Below the pieces are notes generated by a model that made no database searches, was not told the DNA's origin, and saw only the letters and a list, made by a program, of their open reading frames with translations. From the NCBI RefSeq assembly GCF_019097595.1, contig NC_080727.1, positions 13,845,001-13,909,000 on the forward strand: a stretch of 64,000 bases of DNA, given 5' to 3'. This stretch comes from Hemibagrus wyckioides. Its lineage: Eukaryota > Chordata > Actinopteri > Siluriformes > Bagridae. How positions within the stretch are numbered: the stretch's first letter is position 1; each line of letters begins with the position of its first letter. Positions 11,491-24,533 of this stretch are shown piece after piece. The position numbers were made by a program, and so were the translations under genes.

Positions 11491-12384
11491 ATGAAATGAA
11501 TAAAAAAAAAAACAATTCTTCAAAAGCATGTCACACTATAGGAGGGATGAATAAGAAAAAGGAGACCATGTTGGAAATGTTTCTGTTACCTTTTTCTTCA
11601 CAGAAAGAAAGCCAGAGGACTGAGATTGGATTATGAGATGATTTACTTTCCTGGTTTACAAAGTCAACACTGAAAGTTTTTTAAAAAGCAAATTTATTTT
11701 AAGTCTCTGAAGCCAAACATAATATAAAATCAAACCCAATTACTAACTAAAACGCAAGGCCTTTTTCCCATTCCATAATTAATCAACTAAGAATAAAACA
11801 CTACTGGGTATGTTGGTTAAAGAAAATAATCATTGACATGGTGGGGTGGATCTAATGTTTCCACCCCAAAGATGATTATTTTCCTATGACTAAATGCTCA
11901 GTACAAGTTGCCAGTCACTGTACTATAAAGTCACTTGTAGGCGTTCATACTACTGGTTGCCATAGTGATAATGCTTAATATAATAATGTTAAGTTGCACT
12001 GCTAGCATTCCAAATAATTTTTCTTGCCACTAAAATGAAACATTCTGCAGGGACATATGGCATTTATGTATTAAATTCAGCAGTGTATATCAGCATCATA
12101 TCTTATGAGATGAACGAGAAGCAGTGTGTGCTCTTTGCCACGGATCACCTGGGCTCTACTTTCTGTGCTCCCATTGATAGTTGTTGCACCAAGTCACTCC
12201 ATATTGGCATAAAGTTAAACTTTTCTTGACTTTGTCTGTCACTCATGTCACCGGAAGTCACAAGCTCTTGGAAATGAAGGACCTCCAGTTGATTTGTTGC
12301 TATGAGTCACTGTATGTGTGACCACAGCATTACAAATTGCTTTACAAGCATTGCAATTTATAGTTACACGTTACTAATAAACCA

Positions 12385-12560
12385 TAAGCAATATAATCCT
12401 CTGCACTGAAGACTTTGCTGTGTTGCAAAACTTCTACATCTCTGAATGACACTGGAGACTTCTCCCAGTTACATAAAAAGTCTGTAACAGAAAACTTTAC
12501 ATCAACAATGTTTATGTGTTTGTGTTTTCTGAAATGTTTTAGCTAATCTTTAAAAAAGGA
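12385..12560. repeat. Dispersed repeat family R1, copy 2
   Basis: Ordered blocks CTGAAGACTTTGCTG, TGACACTGGAGACTTCTCCC, GTAACAGAAAACTTTACATC and TCAACAATGTTTATGTG match the copy at 3684. It is more diverged there. Confidence 0.5.
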
Positions 12561-12839
12561 TCCTGGAAATAATTCTAATTTTTATTAGATATGTTTTCAT
12601 CTTTATAGTTGCACCAGGATAGACTATCTCCAGTACATTTTTACACTTAACAAGATTTATACGATGGGCATAGAGGAAATTATTGCAATAGAAAGTGATA
12701 CCTGAATCAAAATTATGGAAGTTTCACATTAAGATATTGATACTAATGTCCGAAAGATTGATAAGACTAAATGCTGACACCCTTTTCCCCTCCAGTCATT
12801 TCCAATATTGATTTTTATATGATGGTTTCATCTGTAAGC

Positions 12840-13000
12840 GTTATAACACACAATGCAGCACCTTTTGCTGAGCAGCTTTAACTGAGAGCCATTGAAAGCA
12901 TTAGCTACTTCTTATCCCTCTAATGCTTCATTAGTGAAATGGCCCGTTCCCATCATTCAACCACACTGCTAATGAGCTGCGTGCTGAATTTGGAGAGAAA
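12840..13000. promoter_or_regulatory. Candidate conserved non-coding island
   Basis: Contains GCATTAGC, CTAATGCTTCATTAGTG and CTGCTAATGAGCTGCGTG. These TAAT-core repeats sit in otherwise unique sequence with no reading frame. Inference only. Confidence 0.2.
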
Positions 13001-14505
13001 GAGAAAAGTCTCTTTATACTGTTACGACATATTATTTATTTGAGCAGCAGAACCGAAGCCATGCTGAACATTTTGTGAACAGTATCACAGGGTTTATTCA
13101 GCTGGACAGACCCCTTGGTGTGCCATGAGGTGAATTTCTTACCGGCTAAGTTTTCATGATTTTACTATTCACTTATACTTCTGAGTTATAAACTTATGTT
13201 CATGCTTCTTGCCAGATTTCCATTTGGCCACGTCAAATCACATGCAAATGCATAAAGGCAGGCAAAAATAGATAGCTTGGATTGAGATGATTTGGGACGC
13301 TTAAACTTGAGTAGTATTTTCTTCTGGTCTATCTTCTGACATTCAGATGATATCATATAAGTGGGCATGGTCAGCATCAGGTTATGCAGATTATGGTTCT
13401 AAAATTCTCATGTGTAAATATGTGTGTGTGTGTGTGTGTGTGTGTTTGAAGACAGATAAGACATACTAATGTATAAAATGCATAAAATTGCTTCAAGTCA
13501 TTGTACTAAATATTATCATGTTATCAGAAATTAATAAACATGGTTCAGAAAGTTCTCGGTTAATTGGGGAAAAAGTGATGGATGCTTGAATGGATGCATA
13601 AAATACCAAACAGCTTATATGTTTAAATGATGCAGTGATGGATTTTATGTTTAAAATACACCATAAGAAGCAGGGTGATAAGGTAGACTGGGAAATATAG
13701 AAAATTACAACTGCTTATTTATTTTATTTTATTATGAAAAAACAACTAGTTTTATTTTATTTTATTTTAAAGAATATACTAATTCACTTTTGTCGTAATT
13801 TGTCGTACGTTTTTGCATATTCAACTCTTTTCCTATAATATTAAAATATATTGATCTGTTATTAATTCATTTGTTATTAATTGTTGTATTGAATACTTGA
13901 TCAATGAATAACATTTTAATAACAGGACTTAGATGTAAAGTGTATTTAATATAAATGACATTTCAGAAGTGCCAATGATAAAATGATGATCAAAATAAAG
14001 GCCTGAACAAGCAGGTCCTAAAACATGTTTTTCAGTTCAGTTAAGCTATGGTTCATTAGAATATGATATAAACATTTTTCAGAAATTGTAGATAGTAGAG
14101 CATCAAAACTTGTGTCTGAAAATTAAGGAGAAGCTTTTGTAAACTTAGCTTTCCCCCATTATGATCTATATCATTTTTGCAGCAAAAACTAAAATTTGGA
14201 ATTAAGCATCATCATGACTCCTTGATTATAACAATATATGTTTAAACAAAATATGTTTGAAAAGGATTTTTGTGGAAATTTTATGCTCAGGGCATCTGTC
14301 ATCTCTGCATCATTTATTTGCACTTCTTTCACAGAAAACTTTATTCTGCAAGCATTACTCAAGAATTGTGCTCATTTGTATGTAGAGTTTAACTTTATCT
14401 CTGTAATCTTGCTGTTACATAAGAAGAGGTCTGATAGTAAATAACAAAGCTTCTGATTGATGTTTGGATTTGGGGGTCATTTTGTAGGCACAAAATTCCG
14501 GGAAA

Positions 14506-14564
<59 letters not shown>

Positions 14565-15059
14565 GATTAACATAATTACATTTCACTGTTCAAATTCTAA
14601 AAACAACATTGGCAAAGTTATTAAATGAAAACTTCCCAGTCGATCCTAAACGGCTCCTTATTCTCTCTACAGATCTTAATTTTCAAAATCCATTTCACCT
14701 TTTAACCCTTACATCTGATAATTTCCAAAACTTTCTTACAACATTAAGCTGACACTGATCTTTATTTACTTTCTTTTAGATGGCAATACATTTTAATACG
14801 TTGCTCTTTTCTGTGATATTGCACATTGTTGTTTATGAGTCAGTGCACATTAAATTTCTTAAAAGCTACAAATTTGGTTATCTAATCAAATGGATAACTA
14901 ATTAGCTGTATATTTACATCTACAAAAACACAGTTTTTTCAGATGATATGTTACTCAGTGCATTCACAAGCATGTTTATTTTACCACAGGGTCTGTGCAA
15001 GAAAAGACAGATTGATCCACAAGCTCCTAATTCTATAATGGTTTGCTTTAAGATGGGCT

Positions 15060-15310
15060 GGCCCGCCTCCCTCTAACCCATTTTCATTATAATTTCTTCA
15101 TCATTATATTATATATTTCCCATCTGGGCTTTACTCGGCATGGTAATCGAATTACCATTCCTCAAATTCAGTCTTTGTCCTGTACTGCATCACCCTCTTC
15201 ATTTTCTGTGACTTCTATCGGGCCGGGGAATTAAGCTGAAAGCCATAAAGACGGCTGCAATAAAAAGATTCCAGCAAATAAAAGTTGATTTTTTTCTGTT
15301 TCTGACAGAA
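15060..15310. promoter_or_regulatory. Candidate conserved non-coding island
   Basis: Unique sequence with the inverted pair GGTAATCGAATTACC at about 15141-15155 (a near-perfect palindrome of homeodomain cores), CGGGCCGGGGAATTAAGC and TCCAGCAAATAAAAG. It has no coding frame. Confidence 0.25.
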
Positions 15311-15454
15311 CAGAAGACACCTATGTGTTCCCTGAAGCCTCGAGTGACACAACCCTTTACATCCATCTGACTGATGTGACTGATGCAGACTTGCGTGGGT
15401 TTTTTACTCTTAAAGCTTCATCTTAGACACACACTTATATGTTCAAATACACAT

Positions 15455-15694
15455 ATCAATAAACCGACCACTTTATTAGTACAACTGGAAAAAAAACATT
15501 TATGCATTTATGTAATCAGCCAATCATGTGGCAACAGTGCAATGCAAAAAAATCCAGCAGGTACAAGTCAAGAGTTTCAGTTAATGTTCACATCAAACAA
15601 CAGAATAAAGAATAAGTGTGCTTTCCAAATTTATATAACTTCATGAATGTGCAGTTGTGCAGGTGTTCCTAATAAAGTGGATGGTAATTGTGTA
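15455..15694. mobile_element. Short non-autonomous Tc1-like element
   Basis: Left end CCGACCACTTTATTAG (from about 15464) and right end CTAATAAAGTGGATGGT are inverted repeats. They match the 'CCACTTTATTAGG' class of Tc1 ends common in fish. Only about 240 bp remain and no transposase survives. A (GATA)n array begins immediately to the right. Confidence 0.7.
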
Positions 15695-15697
15695 AAA

Positions 15698-15698
<1 letters not shown>

Positions 15699-15787
<89 letters not shown>
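15699..15787. repeat. (GATA)n microsatellite
   Basis: About 22 GATA units beginning at the right end of the small Tc1-like element at 15455-15694. Confidence 0.95.
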
Positions 15788-15788
<1 letters not shown>

Positions 15789-15923
15789 TTATGTATGGGG
15801 AAATTTTGATTCTGTAGAGTGAACTGTGCTCTTTGAACAGCTACTACTGCTGAGACAAATGACTACAAATTGTGAATATTTACTTCACAGAATAACAAAG
15901 AACCCCCTTGGAGCCTTTCTTCT

Positions 15924-15954
<31 letters not shown>

Positions 15955-17667
15955 AATACTCTCTATACTTTCTGCCTATTTGGTACCTCAATAGATGTTA
16001 TATCCTTACAGGTGTTATACCATATAAGTTATATATATATAATATATATAGACTGTTTCTATAGAATAAATAACATATTATAGAATCAATAATATATTAG
16101 AAGAAGCGCTTTAATATAAACCTGGGCTTTGCAGTGGCACTAATGTCAGTGCATGTGACCAATCACAACCCAGAATTCAACAGCGCTATTGTATAATACA
16201 TGACCCTGGAAAGGAAAATACAAAGTATAGAAAATAAGCATTAAAAGTGCAGCAATATGTCAGAAAGAATTAATCACAACACAAATTAGCTAGGTTCTTT
16301 ATAAAGGTGATATGTAAAATCTCATTCAGCTCTGAAAGGGTTACTGTTTACTCTCTCTTCCTGCTTGTGAACAGACACAACTTGTGGAGTGTCAAAGGTG
16401 AGAGAGAGAGTGAGGAAAGAGCCAGGTTTAAGGCAGGAGAGCATGATTTATGGCCAGCCTTAGCAGAGAATGCTCTTTTATGTACCTAATCCTGCCTGGG
16501 AAAGTTGGTATACATGATAGAAAGTTGTCAGGTCCATGTAGATAGAGTGAACACAACAAGGCCGGGATTGTGTGTTTTCCCTGCTGTCAATTTGCTCCCA
16601 GGCTATAATGCTGTTTTCCCATGCTCACCAAGGCCCAGACGTTTGCTCAGCCATCTCGCAATTGGGTGTTAATGCCTGTTTAGTTATGTCACCCCAAACT
16701 GTTGAAGAGCTGCTGAGGCACCTCTGTCTCGCTCCTCTCAAGCCTGAACTGTTTCCATTGGGGAATTTTGGTCAGGAAGTTACTAAGAGGTCAGTGAGAA
16801 ACGGTTTAGGAATCTACTACTCCTTAAAATGTCATACGAAGAAATTTATCCAGTGACTGAGTCACATTGCTTCCTAATGGGCCTGTTGTGCAATAGGGTA
16901 TCAGGATTATGCTATGCTTAGGATAGTAATGCAAAAATATGGTGTACAGAATACAAAATCATCAAGTGTCATTTGATAGTGTATTTTTAATTCAAAGACG
17001 ACTCTAAAACTATGACTTGTCTATAATGTTTATATTCAGAGCAGTTACACAAACATGTTTCTTATTCCATGCTGACGGAAAGCCAGCATTCAGAGAATAA
17101 CTCCAGGTCAATACTGATCTTCTATGAATGTATAGCAGTGTGTGACAGGAATAGACCTCCAGTTATAATAGGTCTGTGTATCTCCCCAATCCTAAGACAC
17201 TAAGACGACGGCTCTCTGGAGGCTCGGCTCTTGACCCTGGTCGGTGTCTCAGAGCACCATAATCACCCTCATTTCTGAGGGAATCGAATCCAGTGTAAAC
17301 AATGAGCTCGATGCCTCATATGGATGCTCGTCACACACCCCGAGACTCTTTCACCCTGATAGGAGGCCCCTCCACAGACACACAGGGCTTTCAATAGAAA
17401 ACGATTTCACTATTCTGTCCGTTCATTAACAGAGTGACTTCGGCTGCACTTTGTGTTGGATTTTGGCCACCTGTCCATTAGGTTGCAATATAAGATCAAT
17501 AAATTCTGAGACTAAGCCTACTTTAAGCATGCTAAAGGAATAAACTGATGAGAAATGATCATATCTTGCATTTAAAGTCAGAATCATTTAGCTATGTATA
17601 GTGCATTGTAGGATATATATATATATATATATCATGCATAAAAATGGCAACAAAGGGTAAATATCAT

Positions 17668-17750
<83 letters not shown>

Positions 17751-17751
17751 A
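17668..17751. repeat. (GAAA)n microsatellite
   Basis: About 21 GAAA units. It produces poly(KERK) and poly(SFFL) artefact frames on the two strands. Confidence 0.95.
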
Positions 17752-19629
17752 CGAATCCATACTGCATGTGTACACACAACTTTGCCTTTGACCTTGCATT
17801 CTTTACTACAAACAAGCAACATCGGTTTCGACCAGTTTCCTGTATGGTTTATTGACTGACCACAGACCAGTGCTGTACGTCCATTGTGCTAAATGGCTTT
17901 TCATTTTTTATTGGCAGGCCAGCAACTGAGGTGTTTTACTGCAGCTCTTTAAAGTTTAACAGCTCAGGGCATCCATGCTGTGTTAAATGGACACTTATAA
18001 AATCAAACAAAAATGAAATAAAAATCAAAGTGAGATGGAAAAACCTCCAACAAAATGGAAAGTAACACCTCACACACATTAACCCCAAGGAATTAATTGG
18101 TAGTGATGGGGCGATGGTGTTATGCAGGTTTATAATGAAGATTAGTTCAGGGTCTGGTATCTTGTAGTAGAGTCTGAAAACCAAATGGAGAAAATTGAGT
18201 ACGTTCTTATACTCTAGCACACTAATAAACCACCCAAAATACCATGATGTATGGCATTGCTTGGTTTGATTTTCAGACTAATGAATGCAAATAATTTCCA
18301 TAGTTACATGTTCAGTTCATAGTGAATTCAGTTACTCTATACTGTATTATGCAGATCAAATAATAACAATATGTAACACAATTTTTGTTCCTAGGTAGTG
18401 AATGACATTTTCCAATAACTCTTGATGAAAAATGATTAAAAAAATATCCATTAAGCCCCTTGAAGTTTGGGTTTGGGCTTTTAAGAGAACGAAACTACTT
18501 ACTTAAACTAACTAACCCAAACTTTCATGGCTAAGATGGGTTTTTTCTCTTTATTTGGATTACAAAGAATGGGGAAATAAAACTTATTTCCCAGGAACAA
18601 GAAAAAAGTAAAAATTTGTTACATAGTGTAGTGTGTAAAGCAAGTTAGTAAGCACTGTGGTTGTTTATGAAATTATAATGAGCAAACACAGGAAATGCAG
18701 TGTACAAGATCAATTACTTTAATCACCAATTCTGTTCCCTATAACAGTGCTACATGTAGTTCTTCTACTTTCCAAAAGGAGGGAAGATTGAGTCGAGGAT
18801 GATTTCCACTACATTGGGCCTCATTTATGAAAGTGTATTTGAGTAAATAATTCACAGAAGCATTTAAATAAGCAACAGGGTATTACTACTAGATTTTCTT
18901 CCTGAGTGTGTTTAAATTTATATATAAGGATTGCTCACTAACCTGAACTTAGACTGACTGATGAGTTACTCTGGTTTTAAATACAGATCACACATTTAAT
19001 GAACCTTTTGTAAAAACTCTTCATTTTACTGAATTGAAAGACAGCAAATCCAACACAAATCCATACATTAAAACAAATTAGACTAGCAAATCAATGGGTA
19101 CAAAAGTAATGGCACTCAAATGAAAGGTGAACGTGTTTATATTTGTCACTGACTTGCTACAATGGCTGAGCTACATTACTGGAAGATTTAGAGCATGCCA
19201 TGCTTATGAGGTGCTTTTTCGCCATTTAGTTTAGTAATTTTCAATCCTTTTCTTTGTTTGTGTTTATTGCCTTTTATGGAATTCAGCATATGACTTGTGA
19301 GTCGGAAGCAAATCAAGGTAATTTTGTAAATCTTGCAATTTACTAAAAGACTGTGGGCAAGGTCCAATTAAAGACATGTTGCTTCCAGTACATTTAGTAA
19401 ATAGGTACCTTCCAATATAAAGTCTGAGCAGTCTGCTGGGCTAAAATACAGCAAGGCAACACCATCTAGCTGTCATTTAACATTTTCACTGCAATATAAA
19501 CCTTTATGAAAAATGAGTATTGAATACAAGGGTATTAACGTGGTGAACTTGAGGTCTCATCTTTATTGTTTGTTGAATTACTCCTCGCTATATCATGGCT
19601 GTACATTTTGTGTCTTAAGCATTGATAAA

Positions 19630-19800
19630 TATACGCAGCAAAACAACAATGCCAGTGGCCGATTTAATTAGCGCTCATCCTGATTAAAATGTTTCCTCTT
19701 TTAAAAGAATTTCATCCTTTTACGTGCACGCTCTGCTAATTCGAGAATTAAATTAAAGGGCCAGTGATGTTGATGGGGAACGACCTCAGGTGCAACATTT
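19630..19800. promoter_or_regulatory. Candidate conserved non-coding island
   Basis: TTTAATTAGCGC (at about 19663), CCTGATTAAAATG, TGCTAATTCGAGAATTAAATT and GGGCCAGTGATGTTGATGG lie in unique sequence. The density of TAATTA-type sites is high. Inference only. Confidence 0.25.
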
Positions 19801-20369
19801 GACCTTTGACTTTTGACAGAAGGACATGTCTGGGATGCTGGGACACATGATGAGACAGAGACGAGAGAGCCAAGAGGTCAGAGCAATGCACTTACGCCCT
19901 GCCTCCTCCGTCATTCCGCCTCAGTCTGCATGGGGCCGTGTCCTTTGATTTGGCATTCAGATCAATAGATTTTCAAAGATTGACTTCATAAGTAGGTCAT
20001 AAGAAGCATTTCAGATATTAGCGCTGGCTAGAAAGAGGCTTTTCCAGAGTTCATGCTCTGGCCTCTCACTTAAACTCTCACCCAAGCAATAAAACACAGA
20101 AAAAATACACATGAATCATCCAAATTCAATAGACGGCTGTAGAAAAAGAGACACTAGGTGGATGATAGTTTCTGATGTGGAAAAACAAACAAGCCAATAC
20201 TTTCACAGACCTTTACAAATAGTACAGAGAATTGCATCAAATTTTAATGATTTATTTGTGTATATTTCAAAGTTGCTACAAAAGAGCTGTTGCTACAGCT
20301 CTTTTTTCCTGACCCATCAGAATTGATCATTTTATAACAAGCTAATAATAATTATGTTTACACTTAACC

Positions 20370-20964
20370 TACAGATTGATCAGCCATAACATTAAAACCA
20401 CCTGCCATAAGACCACTGAAGGTGTGCTGTGAAATCTGGCACCAAAACTCTAGCAGCAGATCTAGTGCTGTAGTGTTCCAGGTTGGGCCCTTTAGACTTA
20501 TTTGTTCAACACATCCCACAGATGCTTGATCAGATTGCAATCTGGGGAATTTGGAGGCCGTCAACACCTTCAACTCTTTGTCATGTTCCTCAAACTATTC
20601 CTGAATTTTTGCAGTGTGGTAGGGAACATTATCCTAAATGTCATCCCCACTTTCGGGGGTTGGTCTGGGGTCAGCATGGGCACTCTGACCGCTCTGCAGT
20701 TAAGCAAGCTGTGATGCACTGTGATGCATAGGTGTACTGACACCTTTCTATCATTATCATATAACATACTCAGCAATTTGTGCTACAGTAGTGCTTTGGT
20801 ACAAGTAGTGATCGGATCAGATGGACTAGCCTTTGAGAGCTTTGACTGTTCACTTGCCTAATATATCCCAGCCATATCAACCTTGACCGTTGCCACTGTA
20901 TTGAGATAATCAACATTATTCACGTCACATGTCAGTGGTTTTAATGTTTTGGCCGATCAGTATA
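20370..20964 (-). mobile_element. Related Tc1/mariner derivative with a different deletion
   Basis: Inverted ends GATTGATCAGCCATAACATT and TTTTGGCCGATCAGTAT frame about 595 bp. Minus strand, 20575-20525, reads NSPDCNLIKHLWDVLN. This matches the third-acidic region of Tc1 transposases, with K in place of the catalytic E. The interior then has PMLTPDQPP-like sequence and the region near CTTTCTATCA shared with the MITE copies. The protein frame is broken in several places. Confidence 0.78.
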
Positions 20965-22240
20965 TGGGGTGCACTCTTTACAAAATAACATTGCCATAAA
21001 AGAACCATTTTTGGAAGTGGTTTAAAAAGAAAACATTTCACCATTTTTGTTTACCATAATAAATTGAATAATTATCTTCCCACGACAGAGATCCTTCAAA
21101 TGAATGGAAACAAAAACGGTTAAAGATCCATCACTTGAAAGATTCTTTACAAACAAACAGAAAAACGGTTCTTTTTAGGCAATGCTCTAAAAACATTTTA
21201 CTTACTTTGATTTTAATTGTTTAAGTATACGTCTCATCAGATTTTTTTAAAGAAAATGAGTGAAATAGGACTGAACTTTACACTCTCAGGAAAAAAAATT
21301 GAATCTCTAAGAAAAATCTCCAAGTGATATGCCATCGATCAAAGATATGTGTGGAAAATGATATTTCTGCTGAAGTGTCATGATAATATTCCAATGTTTG
21401 ATAGTTTATAGTTTTTCATTAGGCTCATTTTTTAAGGCTGTTACCCAGAATGCATTAGTGATCCAGTAAAACCCTGTCAGTGGCCACATATGTGTGTCTC
21501 TCTCTCTCACTATTGAGTGAGCTGTCGCTCTATAATGGAGTGACGAGCTGGGGACAGACGCCTCCTGCCCACCAAACCAATCCTAAAGCACATTTGGGTA
21601 ATATTCCAGGGTGCCCCCTGTTTATCATGTGATGCATTCGCGGGTGGGTGCGGTACATTATGTACATAATTCACTGCTTACATTTGTCAAAACATGGGTT
21701 TGTATGAGAGCTAATGATCCGCAGGAAATTAATGATGCTATAAAAAAGAAAAATCCACCGCTCGTGTGGGTCTGACAGGATCCACTGGCCCTGATAATGC
21801 ACTAAACGAAGGAGAATCGGAGCAGGAGGGTATGCAGAGCCCCAAAAACACACAACACAGAGCCAAACACTGAGCTGAAGACAGAGTTAAACACTGAGCC
21901 AAACATGACAGAGAGAGAATTAGCATGACATGGAGAATTCTACAAGGACTTTAATATACCTGCTGTTCTGAGATCATAAAACACTGCTCACCTGTTCAGT
22001 CTGAGCCCTTCAGTCTCGAAAAATCAGAAAAATACACAATGCTGGAACAGAATAATAAAGCAAGATGGATTAATTAGAAAAATAATTATTCAGAACATTC
22101 AACATACGTTCATTCTTTTTGCTTGTATCAGATATGTAAAGAATAAAAATAAAGCAAAAATAATCATTGCATGTGAACTTTTACTCCCTCATCAGACCTT
22201 TTCTTCTCTCCCAATGTAATAAGACAAAAAAGCACAGCTT

Positions 22241-22400
22241 GTCATGAAACCACAAAGTGTAAATTCCTCTGTCCTGAAGACTTATCAGAATAAATTGAGT
22301 TTAAAGTTTTGACTGTTACAAAATACTTACACCAAAGTCTGGAACAAATGTCTCCTTACAAAAAATGTTAAATAATTAAACATGTTCAAACATCTGTTTG
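22241..22400. repeat. Dispersed repeat family R1, copy 3
   Basis: Blocks ACCACAAAGTGTAAATTCCT, GTCCTGAAGACTTATCAGA and AATGTCTCCTTACAAAAAAT, TGTTAAATAATTAAACATGT match the family. The central CACTGGAGACTCC block is not intact. Confidence 0.4.
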
Positions 22401-23639
22401 TTTATGTTGAGGTTTCATCATGCGAGTCCCTGTGTTGTTGTTACTAGAAAAATGAAACCGTTTCATTAATATAAATATTACAGCCAGAGCTAATGTCTCA
22501 GCCATGCTGTTCAAAATTATTCACCAGCTTCTTACCAATGATATAACGCTCTGCTATAATAAGACAAAAATGCATGCTTACTTATATTCAAGTAAAGTAT
22601 ATTTTCCAGCAATAAGATGCTTTTTTGTGACCTTGCTGATGTTGCTAAATTACTGAATCTTAATATGCCCATTGTAATTTTATGGTAGATGATGCTCCAG
22701 CAGTTACAGGAAGCTCATAGTAAGTTGCACTGCTGTTAACTTGGCCTTAATATATTGTATATACATATATATTTAAATATACATGATTTTTACTAGAGGA
22801 AATTAGCATTGTCATAAGTTTATGAAGTGGATGACAGGGTTTCAGCATTAAAGCAGTAGTATGTACATTTTAGGTTGTGGGGATTTGGGGACCTCTGTGG
22901 TAAAAAATATATATATTAGTGTAAGCAATCTTCACATTGCCTCAGGGTGAATTTTTCCTTCAACTTGGTACTGTGTTTATGGAAAAATAAATTCTTGCTA
23001 AAATGTGGTTTTTTTAGGACTTTTAAATTGTGAGATTTTTCTTGATAATCAATTTCGATCCTGAAAAATAAGGCCCAAAAATAAACTAAGGGAACAAAAG
23101 ATGCCTAGAAAAGAATGGATTATTGAGAGTATGAAAAGGGGGGAAACATTCTGTTGTAGGGACTACCAAAGAACCCTTGATTGCTCTAAATACTGTAGTA
23201 TAAACATATAGAGTAAAACAATTGATTTTTTTTAAGCAGGAAGATTTTCTTTACGTAGGCTATATCTAATATTATACTGAAAATACAATACATAATGCCA
23301 CTGTAAAATAAGCACTTAGGAAACAGGTTCAATAAAGAGTTGTTCAATTGTCCTTGAGGTTCTTTGTAGAATCCTATAATCTTGAAGGGTTATTTTTTCC
23401 TAAGAACTTGCTTGAATTTGTGCTTTTCCTCACTTGGAACTCAGAATAAAGCTGAAACTTTGTGTCCTCTAAAAGCCATAAGTCCATAATAGGTTTTACA
23501 TCCTCTAACACACACACATACACACACACACACACACACATGCACTCACACACTGACATCACTATCGCTGAATGATCGGAGTCGACAAACCCAGTGCGCC
23601 GCTTCAATTTCATTAAAAGACACAATATATTCAGAGTGC

Positions 23640-24330
23640 ACTTTATCACCTTTTTATTGTCTCTTTAATTCATTGCTCCATTCCTTGCAGTGCCAGTCAT
23701 AAGTTTTCTGGTGGTGAGTAAGGGGCTCTGCATCCTGCCATGCACTACAGGCCTAAATGAATGTATAATAAGGCTTTGATTTGGGTGGCAGGCCAGGCCT
23801 CTATGGCAAGCCACAGACAAATCTATTACTCCACTGCCATTTTCCTAAGTGTTTGCACCCCGCCATGACCCTGCCACTTTATCTGTTGGTTTTTATTTTC
23901 AGAGTGCATGCTGTCCATATGTTACTCTAATAGTTGCTATAATTCTTAGCCGATAGAACTCGTGCTTTAATGGTCCTGAATAAAAAAACAGAGGAGACAA
24001 GAATGTGTTTTAATAAAACCCCCCCTTTAGGCAATAAACTAATGGGCTGACACTGATGTATTTGCATAGAGATGAATTATACGGGGCCGCCTTGACGTGA
24101 CTTTTAAAATATGATTGAGGAGGTTATTATTGCTGCACTCTGATACATGTTAACAGGTTATTTTAGCATGGCTGTTGTTAATAAAACTCCTAACAAAAGG
24201 CTGGGGACAGTGAGAGCAGGTTTTTTTCACAGTCTTCTATTGAAGGTGCTCATTTTGTCATTATTTCTCCAACCTGATCCTTTGCAACCTCCGGCTCCAA
24301 ATGATCTCGTTTAAGTCACTGATCCTATTT
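23640..24330. promoter_or_regulatory. Long unique non-coding block, candidate enhancer
   Basis: About 690 bp without simple repeats. It has an octamer-like ATTTGCATAG, the TF-type sites AGGCCTTGACGTG-like (CTTGACGTGAC) and TAATGGGCTGACAC, and a tract around GGGTGGCAGGCCAGGCC. It has no long frame on either strand. Regulatory function is inferred. Confidence 0.25.
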
Positions 24331-24434
24331 TTATCATTTCACTGTTTAACCAAATTTTATTTATAAGGTTTATTTTTTTTTACATCTTTGAATCTCAATT
24401 TAGTCAATCAGACAAAACATATATATATATATTA

Positions 24435-24495
<61 letters not shown>

Positions 24496-24499
24496 TATA

Positions 24500-24533
<34 letters not shown>

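Larger units (their letters stand above)
10237..15454. other. Gene desert with repeats and possible enhancers
   Basis: It holds (TA)n at 10235-10286, the split repeat at 10500-10810, R1 copy 2, (GT)n at 13424-13445 and (AAAT)n at 14503-14563. Non-repetitive candidates at 11270-11490, 12840-13000 and 15060-15310 are listed separately. No coding exon is recognised. Confidence 0.7.
15695..20369. other. Intergenic with large tetranucleotide arrays
   Basis: (GATA)n at 15699-15787, (CA)n at 15923-15950, (TA)n near 17615-17632 and (GAAA)n at 17668-17751. Unique stretches at 16560-16860, 17200-17440 and 19630-20060 lack credible frames. Confidence 0.7.
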
